This document shows positions 37,214 through 47,602 of a stretch of DNA of 64,000 nucleotides, in pieces (position 1 is the first letter of the stretch; each line of letters begins with the position of its first letter). The translations under genes and the position numbers were made by a program. The notes under the pieces are model-generated. The model made no database searches. It worked only from the letters and a program-made list of their open reading frames with translations, and had not been told where the DNA came from. Source of the stretch: Actibacterium lipolyticum (GTDB lineage: Bacteria > Pseudomonadota > Alphaproteobacteria > Rhodobacterales > Rhodobacteraceae). Location: positions 62,001 to 126,000 of the forward strand of contig NZ_FXYE01000002.1 of the NCBI RefSeq assembly GCF_900184935.1, given 5' to 3'.

Positions 37214-37561
37214 ATGGCAGATATCCCTACACGCAAAGAAGCCTTTGTTATGCTTCTATTATTAATTGGATCGATCATCGCAATCTGGGTCGGTTCAACC
37301 GTTCTTTCATTACCAAAGGCCATTGGCTATGAACGCGCAACAGTCGTTAATCACGGCTTCATCGCCCGTGACACCTATGCCGAGAATTTCATGATCGTGC
37401 GCCTTCAGGATGGAAATACTGCAAGGTTCAAAACAACGCATACCCCCGCCGCCCCCATCGGAGAGGACATTTGCGTGCATCTTTCCACGCGATGGGTAGG
37501 ACATCGGCCTGCCGTTCGGCTCGCGCATGAAAGATACTGTGCAACGCCAACAACAGACTGA
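37214..37561 (+). CDS. Hypothetical membrane-anchored protein
   Basis: A 115-residue protein. Residues 11-32 form a TM segment (VMLLLLIGSIIAIWVGSTVL), followed by an extracytoplasmic domain with two Cys (ICVHLS and ERYCAT). It is separate from the previous small gene by 88 bp. No family recognised. Confidence 0.6.
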   Translation: MADIPTRKEAFVMLLLLIGSIIAIWVGSTVLSLPKAIGYERATVVNHGFIARDTYAENFMIVRLQDGNTARFKTTHTPAAPIGEDICVHLSTRWVGHRPAVRLAHERYCATPTTD

Positions 37562-37595
37562 TGCCGATGAGGCCGACCTGTGATAGCGTCGGCAC

Positions 37596-38024
37596 ATGAC
37601 CGCCCAAACCATCATATCACACCTCAACCTGCGCCCTCACCCAGAAGGCGGCTGGTATCGTGAAACTTGGGCCGAACACGTCCCAGAAGGGCAGCGCCCC
37701 TCTGGCACGGCGATCTATTACCTGTTGGAACAGGGCCAGCGCAGCCATTGGCACCAGGTGGATGCAGCCGAGATTTGGCATTTCTATGCAGGCGCGCCGC
37801 TGATCCTGTCTCTGGCAGAAACCGAAACCGGCCCTGCCCGCGAAGTGACCCTTGGCCCGGATGTCCTGGGCGCAGAATTACCCCAGATCATCGTTCCCGC
37901 TTTCCATTGGCAGGCCGCGCGGACCCAAGGGGAATACACCCTTGTCGGCTGCACAGTCTCGCCGGGGTTTCAGTTCGAGGGGTTCAAAATGGCCCCTTCT
38001 GGATTTGATATTCCAACGGCCTAG
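37596..38024 (+). CDS. Cupin-fold protein (DUF985 family)
   Basis: A 142-residue protein with the Cupin_5/DUF985 signature: HPEGGWYRETW near the N-terminus, then AIYYLLEQGQRSHWHQVDAAEIWHFYAGAPL, giving possible metal-binding histidines. The family has a beta-barrel; its function is not established. Followed by an imperfect hairpin (38037-38057). Confidence 0.85.
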   Translation: MTAQTIISHLNLRPHPEGGWYRETWAEHVPEGQRPSGTAIYYLLEQGQRSHWHQVDAAEIWHFYAGAPLILSLAETETGPAREVTLGPDVLGAELPQIIVPAFHWQAARTQGEYTLVGCTVSPGFQFEGFKMAPSGFDIPTA

Positions 38025-38202
38025 AGCGGCCCGAACGCTGCTTATTTTTATAGCAGCATTGCTTACTTTTATACCGACTTAAGGATGACAAACCTTCGTC
38101 GCATAGGTGGTGAAGGCCGTGTCCGGTTACCCTCCTGCCGCGTACCCGCAAGGGAAAACAACAAGGGCGGGATACGTATTAAACGTAACGGGAGGAAATA
38201 TT

Positions 38203-38697
38203 ATGAACCTTATTAATGCGTTAGCTATTTCAATTGGTGTTCTTGCAGCCGTGGCAACATGGCTGTGCCTTGGCAACAGTATCGGGCTTCAGGTCTGGGC
38301 CTTGTTCATTGGCTGGGGAAGCTTTTATCACACCGGCGGTAAGACAGAGGGGCTGACCAAATCAGCCATCAACCACGTTTGGGGTGTCCTCGTCGCGGCC
38401 GTCGCACTGTTCCTTGTTGCAACCGTTGGCGGATCGGTCATCGTAACGTCCTGCATTGTTGGTGTGACCGTCGCCGTGATGGTGCTGGGTGCGCATATGC
38501 CTGCGCTTTCGACCATTCCAGCCGCTGTCTATGGATATGCCTCGACGGCCGCGTTCTGCTTGCTGACCGGTGTCGCGATTGGCGATGTTGGTGCACTTGT
38601 GCCAGCTGCCGGTATGGTTCTGGCATCGCTTGTCTTGGGCAACATCTTCGGCTTGGTTTCCGAAAAAGTCGCCGGCGCGCTTGCCGCATCGGAATAG
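38203..38697 (+). CDS. DUF1097 family membrane protein
   Basis: A 164-residue protein with about five TM segments and almost no soluble loops, as in the DUF1097/YcdZ family. The ATG at 38203 is chosen because of GGGAGGAAATATT immediately upstream; an open frame begins earlier at 38107 without such a site. The role is unknown. A 178-bp region before it has the sequence TGCTTAnTTTTATA twice (near 38039 and 38060). Confidence 0.8.
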   Translation: MNLINALAISIGVLAAVATWLCLGNSIGLQVWALFIGWGSFYHTGGKTEGLTKSAINHVWGVLVAAVALFLVATVGGSVIVTSCIVGVTVAVMVLGAHMPALSTIPAAVYGYASTAAFCLLTGVAIGDVGALVPAAGMVLASLVLGNIFGLVSEKVAGALAASE

Positions 38698-38740
38698 GTG
38701 TTGCCTGCCGCCGCATTTGGGCGGCAATAGACACAAAGGC

Positions 38741-38774
38741 TTGTGGGGTGCGCATTTGCGCGCCCCACTCAATT
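38741..38774. terminator. Convergent terminator between DUF1097 gene and anmK
   Basis: GTGGGGTGCGC (38743-38753) and GCGCGCCCCAC (38758-38768) pair around ATTT. An additional GC hairpin lies at about 38701-38727. Together they separate two convergent genes. Confidence 0.6.
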
Positions 38775-38781
38775 AAGCAAC

Positions 38782-39885
38782 CTAAAGTCCCGTTGGGCGG
38801 CTGACACGGCCGCCACCAACAGCCGCCGCAACACCTGTCGTTGCCGGGCAACTGGTCGGAAGGCCGCGTTTTACGCGCACGGCCAAATAGGCGAACGCCT
38901 GCGCCTCCAGCATGTCACCGTCCAGACCAACCTCTTCGACGGGCAACACGGGCAGGCCAGCGCGTTCTTCCAACATCCGCATCATGACCGGGTTGTGCCG
39001 CCCGCCCCCCGTGATCAGCACGGATTCGGGCGCTTGCGGGCAATGTTCCAACCCTCTGGCGACACAGGCGGCCGCCACCGCCGTTAACGTCGCCGCCGCG
39101 TCCGCATCCCCCAGCGCATCAACCGCGCCAAGCACCTTGGTAAAGTCATCCCGATCCAACGATTTGGGCGGCAGCTTGCAGAAATACGGCAGCGCCAGAA
39201 CCGCCTGCACGATGTCTTCGTCAACCGTGCCTTCGCCCGCCAGTGCGCCCCCTTCATCAAAGTCGCGCTTCAGCCGCGTTTGCATAAGGTCGTTCAGCGG
39301 CGCATTGGCCGGGCCCGTATCAAAGGCGACAAGCGCGCCGTCACTGTCGGGCGAACGTTTGGAAGGGTCGACCCAAGTGATATTCCCCACACCGCCAAGG
39401 TTAACAAAGACCAGCGGAACCTCGGACCCGATCCATTTGGCACAGGCAAAGTGAAAGAACGGCGCCAAAGGCGCGCCCTCGCCCCCCATCTCCACATCGG
39501 ACGATCGGAAATCCCAAACGACGGGGCAGCCCAGCACCTCGGCGATCACGCGGCCATCGCCTGCTTGATGCGTGCCCTGCGCGCGCGGCGCGTGGGCCAA
39601 AGTTTGGCCGTGAAAGCCGATCAATCCGACCCCTTCGAACCCAGATAAAATCTCGGCATGGGCGGTTTCAACGACCTCGGCTGCGGCTTCAACATTTTCA
39701 TCGCCATGCCATTGCCCAAGAGCGGCTGAAATCACTTCCCGCTCGGCATCAGAATATGGCCTGTAAGCAGTTTCACCGAACGAAAAAATAACTTCGCCAT
39801 CAGTTTCGACAACGGCTGCGTCTACGCCATCCAAAGACGTACCAGACATCGCCCCCAGCGCCCTAATAGGCCCTGCCTTCAACAT
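38782..39885 (-). CDS. anmK: Anhydro-N-acetylmuramic acid kinase AnmK
   Basis: A 367-residue sugar kinase with the N-terminal signature [14 protein letters not shown] and a [12 protein letters not shown] loop. It phosphorylates anhydroMurNAc released in peptidoglycan recycling, the same pathway as NagZ at 10.5 kb. The ATG at 39885 is chosen over a longer frame to 39966. Divergent from tyrS, 69 bp apart. Confidence 0.93.
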   Translation of the reverse strand: MLKAGPIRALGAMSGTSLDGVDAAVVETDGEVIFSFGETAYRPYSDAEREVISAALGQWHGDENVEAAAEVVETAHAEILSGFEGVGLIGFHGQTLAHAPRAQGTHQAGDGRVIAEVLGCPVVWDFRSSDVEMGGEGAPLAPFFHFACAKWIGSEVPLVFVNLGGVGNITWVDPSKRSPDSDGALVAFDTGPANAPLNDLMQTRLKRDFDEGGALAGEGTVDEDIVQAVLALPYFCKLPPKSLDRDDFTKVLGAVDALGDADAAATLTAVAAACVARGLEHCPQAPESVLITGGGRHNPVMMRMLEERAGLPVLPVEEVGLDGDMLEAQAFAYLAVRVKRGLPTSCPATTGVAAAVGGGRVSRPTGL

Positions 39886-39954
39886 AGACTTTCCCTTCAC
39901 AGTCTCCCCCGATATATCTCTGGCCAAATCTGTCAGACAGGACAAGGCCCAAGA

Positions 39955-41208
39955 ATGACTTACCACCCAAAATCAGACTTCCTGCGTGTGATGATCGAAC
40001 GTGGCTTTCTGGCCGACTGCACCGATTATCAGGGGCTGGACGAAGCCCTGATCAAAGGCGTGGTTCCGGCCTATATCGGGTTCGACGCCACAGCAAAGTC
40101 GCTGCATGTGGGCAGTTTGATCCAGATTATGATGCTGCGCTGGCTGCAAAAGACCGGGCACAAGCCGATCACCCTGATGGGCGGCGGCACAACCAAAGTG
40201 GGCGATCCCAGCTTTCGCGCGGATGAACGCCCGCTGCTGACACCTGACCAGATTGACGCCAACATCAATGGCATCAAAAAAGTGTTCGAAAACTACATCG
40301 ACTATGCCGAAGCCCCCAACGGCGCGTTGATGTTGAACAACGCCGAATGGCTGGATGGCCTGAACTATCTGGATTTTCTGCGCGATATCGGGCGGCATTT
40401 CAGTGTGAACCGGATGCTGGCCTTTGAATCCGTGAAATCGCGCCTGGACCGGGAACAATCGCTGTCGTTCCTAGAGTTCAACTACATGATCCTTCAGGCC
40501 TATGACTTCCTGGAACTGAACCGGCGCTATGGCTGTGTGCTGCAAATGGGCGGTTCGGACCAGTGGGGCAATATCGTCAACGGTATCGATCTGACACGCC
40601 GCGTGCTGGACCATGAGATTTACGGCCTGACCTCGCCGCTGCTGACGACCAGCGATGGCAAGAAAATGGGCAAATCACAGTCTGGCGCGATTTGGCTGAA
40701 CGAAGATATGCTGTCCAGCTATGAGTTCTGGCAGTTCTGGCGCAACACGACAGACGCTGATGTAGGCCGTTTCCTGAAGCTTTACACCGAGCTTCCGATT
40801 GAGGAATGCGAACGCCTTGGCGCGCTGGAAGGCGCGGAAATCAACGAGGCGAAGATCATCCTCGCCAATGAGGTAACGGCCCTTGCCCACGGGCGTGCCG
40901 CCGCCGAAGCCGCAGAAGCAACCGCGCGCGAAGTCTTTGAAAAAGGCGGCACCGGTGACGATCTGCCCACGCTGGAACTTACGGCCGAAGACTTGGGCGA
41001 TGGCATTTCCATCGTGCAGCTGATCACCCGTTCCGGCCTTGCGAAATCGGGGAAAGAGGCAAAGCGCCTGATCACCGAAAACGGCGCACGGATGAATGAT
41101 GAACCGCTGACCAACGCGGGCCTGATGATTGACGCCGCAGCACTTGCAACGCCGATCAAGCTGAGCGCCGGGAAAAAGCGTCACGCGCTGGTAACCTTGG
41201 TGGGCTGA
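39955..41208 (+). CDS. tyrS: Tyrosyl-tRNA synthetase
   Basis: A 417-residue class I synthetase. The HIGH-type motif HVGS is at residues 51-54, KMGKS at 237-241, and the tyrosine pocket lies between. The C-terminal S4-like domain ([20 protein letters not shown]) binds tRNA. It charges tRNA-Tyr in the cytoplasm. The ATG at 39955 has the usual [10 protein letters not shown] opening. Confidence 0.97.
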   Translation: MTYHPKSDFLRVMIERGFLADCTDYQGLDEALIKGVVPAYIGFDATAKSLHVGSLIQIMMLRWLQKTGHKPITLMGGGTTKVGDPSFRADERPLLTPDQIDANINGIKKVFENYIDYAEAPNGALMLNNAEWLDGLNYLDFLRDIGRHFSVNRMLAFESVKSRLDREQSLSFLEFNYMILQAYDFLELNRRYGCVLQMGGSDQWGNIVNGIDLTRRVLDHEIYGLTSPLLTTSDGKKMGKSQSGAIWLNEDMLSSYEFWQFWRNTTDADVGRFLKLYTELPIEECERLGALEGAEINEAKIILANEVTALAHGRAAAEAAEATAREVFEKGGTGDDLPTLELTAEDLGDGISIVQLITRSGLAKSGKEAKRLITENGARMNDEPLTNAGLMIDAAALATPIKLSAGKKRHALVTLVG

Positions 41209-41231
41209 TTGCCTTCGGACATTTGAAACGC

Positions 41232-41264
41232 AATGTGCCGGGCAATGCCCGGCACATTTGTTTT
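41232..41264 (+). terminator. Strong terminator after tyrS
   Basis: A perfect 12-bp stem (41232-41243 with 41247-41258) and a 3-base loop are followed by TGTTTT, typical of an intrinsic terminator. Confidence 0.85.
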
Positions 41265-41308
41265 CAGCTAAGCGCAATTATGATCGTCCAGCACCACGGT
41301 CAAACACG

Positions 41309-42268
41309 CTATTTCAGCATCCACTGCCCGTCGGGCCAAAAGGCATGAAAGGCAAAGGCGAACATCACATCATGGGGCACGTCTTTGCCCTGCCCGTCAC
41401 GAACCCGGATGTTGCCCACGTCTTTTCCCTTAGCGATGATCGCCGAATCCAATGCCGAGGCTTGGCCCGCGGACCAGCTGATCGTCACCCCTGCTTCGCG
41501 CAAAGTGCCTACTTTGCTTAACCGTTCCAGCGGCCATGCCCGTTCACCAACCCGCACAACGCGGGAAAGTGGGGCAATTCCGTGCGGCGGCATCTCTCCG
41601 CTATAAAGGAACGGGCGGTTAGAACCGTCGTAACCGACATAGGGGTTGCGGCCATAGGATCGCGGCCAATCAGGTTCGTCCATTACGACACCATCGGGGT
41701 TCGCGGCCTGATACTCGGCCCAGCTTTCCATCCAGCTTGGCAATTGTACCAATTCCGCCCCGGTGAAATGGCCCACAATGCCGGTGCCGATGGCCTGTTG
41801 CCACCAGCTTTCGCTTTGGCGATCAAACATCACCATATCCGAATTACGCAGCTTTCCACTGACGCCAAAATCCAGCACATCGCCCTTCACGCGCCGGTCA
41901 AACACCATCGCTGAATTGCATAGCGGACAAAAGGTAACGGCCACCGGTACCCCGTTGACCGTGTCATTCACAATCTCATGCCATGTCAGATAGCGGATCG
42001 GATAAGCCCGCGTGGTTTCGCCCAGTTTGACGGTAACAACGGGTTCGCGCGCGCTTAGCCGGGTTTCTTGGCTCGCAGCAATGAAGCGCGGCGCATCAAG
42101 GGCGGGAATGCCGTCTTTCGCAGGGCCGCCGGACAGGATTTCAACCCAATTTTCAACAGAGGTGCGCGAAAAATCGGTCTGGGGCCATTCGTGCTTCCAA
42201 AAGCTTGGGTCGGCGTTGGCCCCGCCCGTCATCAGGAAAAGCGATAAAATCAGGCTGACAATGCGCAT
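41309..42268 (-). CDS. DUF3179 domain-containing secreted protein
   Basis: A 319-residue protein with a signal peptide (1-19, ending ANA). C114 and C117 in TFCPLCNSA form the CPLC motif that characterises DUF3179, which may bind metal or form a disulfide. GRNPYVGYDGSNRPFLYSGE lies in the second half. The function is unknown. It stands alone and convergent to tyrS. Confidence 0.86.
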   Translation of the reverse strand: MRIVSLILSLFLMTGGANADPSFWKHEWPQTDFSRTSVENWVEILSGGPAKDGIPALDAPRFIAASQETRLSAREPVVTVKLGETTRAYPIRYLTWHEIVNDTVNGVPVAVTFCPLCNSAMVFDRRVKGDVLDFGVSGKLRNSDMVMFDRQSESWWQQAIGTGIVGHFTGAELVQLPSWMESWAEYQAANPDGVVMDEPDWPRSYGRNPYVGYDGSNRPFLYSGEMPPHGIAPLSRVVRVGERAWPLERLSKVGTLREAGVTISWSAGQASALDSAIIAKGKDVGNIRVRDGQGKDVPHDVMFAFAFHAFWPDGQWMLK

Positions 42269-42350
42269 TGGCGGTTCCCCCTATCCTTGTGTCAGGATGG
42301 CAGGAGGAACCGCGGTAAGATAGCCCCGCTCACGCGGGTTTGAGGCCGGT

Positions 42351-42902
42351 TTACTCGGCCTCGGTCACGGTCACTTTCGACATCATGTCGGGTTCGCCGA
42401 ACACTTCGCCGTTGCGGCCTTCGCCTTTTTTGATCGCATCAACCACGTCCATGCCTTCGGTCACAGCCCCTACAACGGTGTATTGGCCGTTCAGGTGTGG
42501 TGCTGGTGCGAACATGATGAAGAACTGGCTGTTGGCAGAATCCGGGCTGGCCGAACGCGCCATGCCGACCACGCCACGCTCAAACGACTGGTCCGAGAAT
42601 TCAGCCGGAAGGTTGGGCAGTTCGGAACCACCACGCCCCGCAAGGCGCATGTCACTGCCCAGCTTGCCGAATTCCACATCGCCGGTTTGCGCCATGAAGC
42701 CCGGGATCACGCGGTGAAACACCACGTTGTCATAGGCCCCTGCGGCTGCCAGTTCTGTCAGGCGTGCCACATGCTGAGGTGCCACATCTTCGAACAGATC
42801 AATGGTGATCGTCCCGCTTGCCGCGCCCGCCACATCGATCTGCATCTCGGTCGCCAGCGCGGGGCTGGCCACCAATGCAAGTGCGAGGGCCAGCTTACGC
42901 AT
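42351..42902 (-). CDS. Periplasmic cyclophilin-type peptidyl-prolyl isomerase
   Basis: A 183-residue protein with a signal peptide (residues 1-18, ending ALA). The cyclophilin core is complete: FHRVIPGFMAQTGD, then SQFFIMFAPAPHLNGQYTVVG. It isomerises prolines during folding in the periplasm. The ATG at 42902 overlaps the stop of the cytoplasmic paralogue by eight bases; an in-frame TTG three codons earlier is less likely. Confidence 0.93.
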   Translation of the reverse strand: MRKLALALALVASPALATEMQIDVAGAASGTITIDLFEDVAPQHVARLTELAAAGAYDNVVFHRVIPGFMAQTGDVEFGKLGSDMRLAGRGGSELPNLPAEFSDQSFERGVVGMARSASPDSANSQFFIMFAPAPHLNGQYTVVGAVTEGMDVVDAIKKGEGRNGEVFGEPDMMSKVTVTEAE

Positions 42903-43401
42903 CAGCAGCAACCTTAACGCTGATCATACGATCAGGGTTCGCGGGCGGCTCGCCGCGTAGGATCGCATCGACATGTTCCATGCCGGAAATCACACGGCCG
43001 TAAACGGTGTACTGGCCGTTCAGGAAGTGGTTGTCGCTAAAGTTGATGAAAAACTGGCTGTTGGCCGAATCTGGGTTCGCAGAACGCGCAGCGCCAAGTG
43101 TGCCACGGTCATGCGGCAGCTTAGAGAATTCAGCAGGCAGGTTCGGCAGGTCGGAACCACCGGTGCCAGCGCTGCGGATGTTAAAGTCTTTTTCAGCGTT
43201 GCCGTTGGCCACGTCGCCGGTTTGCGCCATGAAGCCATCAATTACACGGTGAAAAACAACGTTGTCATAGGCACCTGAACGGGCAAGCTCTTTCATCCGC
43301 TCGGTATGTTTGGGGGCAACATCTGGCAACAGTTCGATGGTGACAGTGCCACCTTTCAGTTCCATCAGAATGGTGTTTTCGGGATCTTTGATATCAGCCA
43401 T
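42895..43401 (-). CDS. ppiB: Cytoplasmic cyclophilin-type peptidyl-prolyl isomerase
   Basis: A 168-residue protein without a signal peptide. The core FHRVIDGFMAQTGDVANGN and SANSQFFINFSDNHFLNGQYTVYG is complete. It assists folding in the cytoplasm and pairs with the secreted paralogue downstream, so one operon supplies both compartments. The ATG at 43401 (MADIKDPENTIL) is preferred over 43479. Divergent from pgk. Confidence 0.95.
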   Translation of the reverse strand: MADIKDPENTILMELKGGTVTIELLPDVAPKHTERMKELARSGAYDNVVFHRVIDGFMAQTGDVANGNAEKDFNIRSAGTGGSDLPNLPAEFSKLPHDRGTLGAARSANPDSANSQFFINFSDNHFLNGQYTVYGRVISGMEHVDAILRGEPPANPDRMISVKVAADA

Positions 43402-43480
43402 GGGCCGCTCCTTCTGTCTAATTTGGGCGGAGCCTAGTGCGCAGGCCCGCCGAAGGGAAGGCCGAAGCGCCTTAGACATG

Positions 43481-43511
43481 TTGACGCCTGCGTGTGATCG
43501 GGTTGTATAGG
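43481..43511 (+). promoter_or_regulatory. Putative promoter of pgk
   Basis: TTGACG (43481-43486) and TATAGG (43506-43511) lie 19 bp apart, about 30 bp before ATG 43542; GGAGGAAG is a clear ribosome site. Confidence 0.45.
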
Positions 43512-43541
43512 CGGCAAGCAGCCCAATTGGAGGAAGACATC

Positions 43542-44732
43542 ATGGCCTGGAAAACGCTGGACGATATGGAGCTGGCCGGAAAGGTCGTGCTGGTTCGGGT
43601 GGATATCAACGTGCCCGTCGAAAACGGTGTGGTCACCGATGCGACGCGGATCGAACGCATTGTGCCGACGATTTCGGACATCCTGCAAAAAGGCGGCAAG
43701 CCGGTTCTGATGGCGCATTTTGGCCGCCCCAAGGGTCAGGTCGTGCCAGAGATGAGCCTGAAGGTTGTTCTGCCCGCTTTGGAAGAGGCCCTTGGCCGCG
43801 ACGTGAGCTTTGCAGAGGATTGCATCGGTCTTCCGGCGAAGAAGGCCGTTGCCGCGCTGGGTCAGGGCGATGTCCTGCTGTTGGAAAACACGCGTTTCCA
43901 CGCGGGCGAAGAAAAGAATGAACCCATGCTGGCCGCGTCTCTCGCTGCCTTGGGCGATGTCTATGTGAATGACGCATTTTCAGCGGCGCATCGCGCGCAT
44001 GCCTCGACCGAAGGGATCGCGCATTTGCTTCCTGCCGCTGCGGGCCGATTGATGGAAGTGGAGCTTAAGGCGCTGGAAAGCGCACTTGGCGAACCGCAGC
44101 GCCCGGTCGTGGCTGTTGTGGGCGGCGCCAAGGTTTCCACCAAGCTTGAACTGTTGGGCAACCTTGTCACCAAGGTCGATCATCTGGTCATCGGCGGCGG
44201 CATGGCCAACACGTTCTTGGCCGCGCAAGGAATTGATGTCGGCAAATCACTGGCAGAACACGACATGACCGACACCGCAAAAGCGATCATGGAAAAGGCG
44301 CACACTGCCAATTGTGCGATCTTGCTTCCGTCTGACGTGGTTGTCGCGCGTGAGTTTAAAGCCGGGGCTGATAACGAAACCGTGGCGGCGGATGCCTGCC
44401 CTGCCGATGCGATGATCCTTGACGCAGGTCCAGAAACCGTCGCGCGGATCGAAGCCGTGTTTGAGGAATGTAGGACATTGATCTGGAACGGCCCACTTGG
44501 CGCGTTCGAAATCCCACCCTTCGACACGGCCACCAACGCCGCCGCGAAAAAAGCCGCAGAACTGACCGCCGCAGGTGAATTGATCACCGTTGCCGGTGGC
44601 GGTGACACGGTCGCGGCCTTGAACACCGCGGGCGCCGCAGATGCGTTCAGCTATATCTCGACCGCGGGCGGCGCGTTTCTTGAATGGATGGAAGGCAAAA
44701 CCCTTCCAGGCGTGGCCGCACTGGAAGACTAA
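43542..44732 (+). CDS. pgk: Phosphoglycerate kinase
   Basis: A 396-residue enzyme of usual length. It carries [14 protein letters not shown] near the N-terminus, [12 protein letters not shown], the [12 protein letters not shown] loop and the late GGGDTVAAL nucleotide site. It makes ATP from 1,3-bisphosphoglycerate. The ATG at 43542 is preferred over 43494. A terminator follows, and fba lies downstream on the same strand. Confidence 0.97.
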   Translation: MAWKTLDDMELAGKVVLVRVDINVPVENGVVTDATRIERIVPTISDILQKGGKPVLMAHFGRPKGQVVPEMSLKVVLPALEEALGRDVSFAEDCIGLPAKKAVAALGQGDVLLLENTRFHAGEEKNEPMLAASLAALGDVYVNDAFSAAHRAHASTEGIAHLLPAAAGRLMEVELKALESALGEPQRPVVAVVGGAKVSTKLELLGNLVTKVDHLVIGGGMANTFLAAQGIDVGKSLAEHDMTDTAKAIMEKAHTANCAILLPSDVVVAREFKAGADNETVAADACPADAMILDAGPETVARIEAVFEECRTLIWNGPLGAFEIPPFDTATNAAAKKAAELTAAGELITVAGGGDTVAALNTAGAADAFSYISTAGGAFLEWMEGKTLPGVAALED

Positions 44733-44738
44733 CCCCAT

Positions 44739-44774
44739 ACTCTGGCGCGGATCTGAAAAAGACCGCGCCAGAGT
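44739..44774 (+). terminator. Terminator between pgk and fba
   Basis: ACTCTGGCGCGG and CCGCGCCAGAGT pair (12 bp) around an 11-12 base loop. Only a short T stretch follows, so partial readthrough to fba is possible. An inverted repeat TTGCTTC...GAAGCAA (44789-44820) comes next. Confidence 0.65.
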
Positions 44775-44872
44775 TAGCGCCACCATAATTGCTTCAATTT
44801 CCGACCTCGCTTAGAAGCAACGTGAAGTGCGTCCGCGCACGACGGAAATGCATATTATTTGAGGGGTTATAT

Positions 44873-45766
44873 ATGTCTATCAAGAGCCAAGCAGACCAAG
44901 TTCGCTCGGGCAACGGCTTCATCGCCGCGCTGGACCAAAGCGGAGGCTCGACCCCCAAGGCGCTGCGCCTCTATGGTGTCGAGGAAAGCGAATATTCCAA
45001 CGATGATGAAATGTTCGGCAAAATCCACGAAATGCGTTCGCGGATCGTAAAGTCTCCGGCCTTTACCGGCGACAAGATCGTTGGCGCGATCCTATTTGAA
45101 AAAACCATGGACGCCGAAATCGACGGCATCCCGGCCGCGACCTATCTGTGGGAAAAGCGCAGCGTCGTGCCCTTCCTGAAGGTTGATAAGGGTCTGACGG
45201 ATGAGGCAGACGGCGTACGCCTTATGAAACCGATCGATGGGTTGGACGCGACACTGGAACGTGCGGTGGCCAAGGGTATCTTCGGCACCAAGATGCGTTC
45301 GGTCATTGATGCGGCAAACCCCACGGGCATCGCCGCCATCGTCGAACAGCAGTTCGAGGTCGGCAAACAGATCCTGTCGCACGGCCTGATCCCGATCATC
45401 GAACCCGAAGTGACGATCACCATCGCCGACAAAGACGAGGCTGAACAGATCCTGCTGGCCGTAATCACCAAGCAACTGGACGCGCTAAGCGACGATCAGA
45501 ACGTGATGTTGAAGCTAAGCCTGCCAACCGTCGCCAACCGCTATAAATCGCTGGTCGATCATCCGCGCGTGATGCGTGTTGTGGCGCTGTCGGGTGGTTA
45601 TTCGCGCGACGAGGCGAACACATTGCTGGCACAGAACACTGGCGTCATCGCCTCGTTCTCTCGTGCGTTGACCGAAGGGCTTTCGGCCCAGCAGAGCGAC
45701 AACGATTTCGACACAACACTCGCCAGCACGATCGACTCCATCTATGCGGCATCCGTCGCGGGCTGA
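44873..45766 (+). CDS. fba: Class I fructose-bisphosphate aldolase
   Basis: A 297-residue aldolase of the FbaB-like class I kind found in bacteria. It opens [31 protein letters not shown], as in this family; IIEPEVTI and the Schiff-base lysine in VMLKLSLPT follow. It splits fructose-1,6-bisphosphate. The ATG at 44873 is preceded by GAGGGG; a longer open frame to 44789 is not needed. Confidence 0.93.
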   Translation: MSIKSQADQVRSGNGFIAALDQSGGSTPKALRLYGVEESEYSNDDEMFGKIHEMRSRIVKSPAFTGDKIVGAILFEKTMDAEIDGIPAATYLWEKRSVVPFLKVDKGLTDEADGVRLMKPIDGLDATLERAVAKGIFGTKMRSVIDAANPTGIAAIVEQQFEVGKQILSHGLIPIIEPEVTITIADKDEAEQILLAVITKQLDALSDDQNVMLKLSLPTVANRYKSLVDHPRVMRVVALSGGYSRDEANTLLAQNTGVIASFSRALTEGLSAQQSDNDFDTTLASTIDSIYAASVAG

Positions 45767-45787
45767 TCAGCCTGCCGATAAAGCGAC

Positions 45788-45820
45788 AACGCCCACCCAA
45801 TGCGGTGGGCGTTTTCTTTT
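45788..45820 (+). terminator. Terminator after fba
   Basis: ACGCCCACC and GGTGGGCGT form a 9-bp stem with a CAATGC loop, followed by TTTCTTTT. It separates fba from the convergent acyl-CoA dehydrogenase gene. Confidence 0.88.
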
Positions 45821-45824
45821 GCTG

Positions 45825-47435
45825 CTAGGCGTTAAGCCGCGCGATGATCGCCTCTGTGTCTAACCCAGACACTGCTCCGCTGACCTGCCCACGCTCTCCG
45901 ACCACGCGGGTCGCGACATAGGCGTCAGCCACCGCGCCCGGCGCTTGGCGGATCAGCACCGACGCCGTCAGCAAAACGGCCAACCGCTCTGCAAACCAGC
46001 GCGCCTCTGCTTCGTCTGGTAACGATGGCCACCGCGCCTGATGCGCCTTCAGCGCCGCGTCGTACCGCGCATCCGTGCCCGTCGCCGCCATCAACTCTGC
46101 CTGCAACGCGTCCACTGCGGCGCTGTCACGCGCCAATGTGCGCAGGATATCAAGGCAGATGACGTTGCCCGACCCTTCCCAGATCGAATTCAAAGGGGCC
46201 TCGCGGTACAGCAACGGCAGCGGCGTATCTTCGACGTACCCCATGCCGCCCAGCACCTCCATCGCTTCGTAAATCACGACTGGCGCGCGTTTGTTGGATT
46301 GGAACTTGGCCAGTGCAACCGCAATCCGCGCAAAGGCGCGATCCTCAGCCCTCTTTCCGTCAAACGCCCGCGCCACCCGCAGGCCAAGCGCCAGCGCGCC
46401 CTCCCAATCCAGCGTCAGGTCGGCCAAAACCGACCGCATCAACGGTTGGTCAATCAAACGGCGCTGAAACGTACGCCGCCCTTCGCACCAGTGCTTTGCC
46501 TCAACCAAGGCCGCGCGCATCAACCCCGCCGGGGCCATCGCGGTATCAAGCCGCGTATGGTGGACCATTTCAATGATCGTGCGCACCCCTGCCCCTTCGT
46601 CGCCCAAACGTTCGGCAAAGGCGTTGTGATATTCGATTTCGGACGAGGCATTGGCACGGTTGCCCAGCTTATCTTTCAGTCGCATCAGATGGATGGAATT
46701 GCGGGTGCCATCCTCTAACCAGCGCGGCACGACGAAACAGGTCAGCCCCTTGTCCGTCTGCGCAAGTGTCAGGAAACCATCGCACATAGGCGCCGAACAG
46801 AACCATTTATGCCCCTTCAACCGATAACCGTCACCATCGCGCACGGCCCGCGTGGTGTTGGCACGCACGTCCGACCCGCCCTGCTTTTCGGTCATCGCCA
46901 TGCCCATCGTCGCCGAACTCTTTGCGCTCAGCGGCGCGACCTGCGGATCGTAAGAGGCCGCCGTTAGCTTCGGCTGCCACCGTTCGGCCAGCCCCGCATC
47001 GGCCTGCAACGCCGGCACCGCCGCATAGGTCATCGTCATCGGGCAACACACGCCCGGCTCAACCTGACTCATCATATAAACCATTGCGGCATGGGCGCTG
47101 TGCCCGTTCGCCGCGCCGGACCACGCAACCGAGGAATACCCGGCCTCCAATCCCAGCGACATCAACTGATGGTACGCTGGGTGAAACCTCACCTCATCCA
47201 CGCGTCGCCCCGCGCGATCAAACGTGACCAATTCAGGGGTCTGACGGTTGGCAATCCGCCCCAGCTCTCGCACCGCAGCACGGCCCAAAGTCGCCCCGAA
47301 ACCGGGCAACCCGGCAGCTTCGCCAAACATGTGCTGCCGCAATGGCGTATCGCCCTGCCAAAGATCAAAATCCCCCGGCGCACCAGGCTGATTTTCCACT
47401 TGATGGGTTGCAAGATCGCTTTGCGGGTCTGTCAT
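45825..47435 (-). CDS. AidB-like acyl-CoA dehydrogenase
   Basis: A 536-residue flavoprotein with the acyl-CoA dehydrogenase fold; MAMTEKQGGSDVRANTT and GYRLKGHKWFCSAPMCD form the FAD-binding part, and NSIWEGSGNVICLDILR is typical of AidB. Longer than usual ACADs (about 400) because of N- and C-terminal extensions. AidB in E. coli is an alkylation-response protein, but in roseobacters related proteins may be true dehydrogenases. The ATG at 47435 has AAGGGAGG upstream. Confidence 0.9.
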   Translation of the reverse strand: MTDPQSDLATHQVENQPGAPGDFDLWQGDTPLRQHMFGEAAGLPGFGATLGRAAVRELGRIANRQTPELVTFDRAGRRVDEVRFHPAYHQLMSLGLEAGYSSVAWSGAANGHSAHAAMVYMMSQVEPGVCCPMTMTYAAVPALQADAGLAERWQPKLTAASYDPQVAPLSAKSSATMGMAMTEKQGGSDVRANTTRAVRDGDGYRLKGHKWFCSAPMCDGFLTLAQTDKGLTCFVVPRWLEDGTRNSIHLMRLKDKLGNRANASSEIEYHNAFAERLGDEGAGVRTIIEMVHHTRLDTAMAPAGLMRAALVEAKHWCEGRRTFQRRLIDQPLMRSVLADLTLDWEGALALGLRVARAFDGKRAEDRAFARIAVALAKFQSNKRAPVVIYEAMEVLGGMGYVEDTPLPLLYREAPLNSIWEGSGNVICLDILRTLARDSAAVDALQAELMAATGTDARYDAALKAHQARWPSLPDEAEARWFAERLAVLLTASVLIRQAPGAVADAYVATRVVGERGQVSGAVSGLDTEAIIARLNA

Positions 47436-47602
47436 GGCACGTCCTCCCTTATGAGAAGAGTAAACCACAGGATTTCATCTTCAAAATCACGACCTAACGG
47501 CATTTTGTTACGAATTTTGGCACGCAAGGGATTCACAAGCCGAATCACTTGTGCCATCATGCTGACACCCACCCGACAAGAGGTGGTAATGAGGCAGTGA
47601 TT

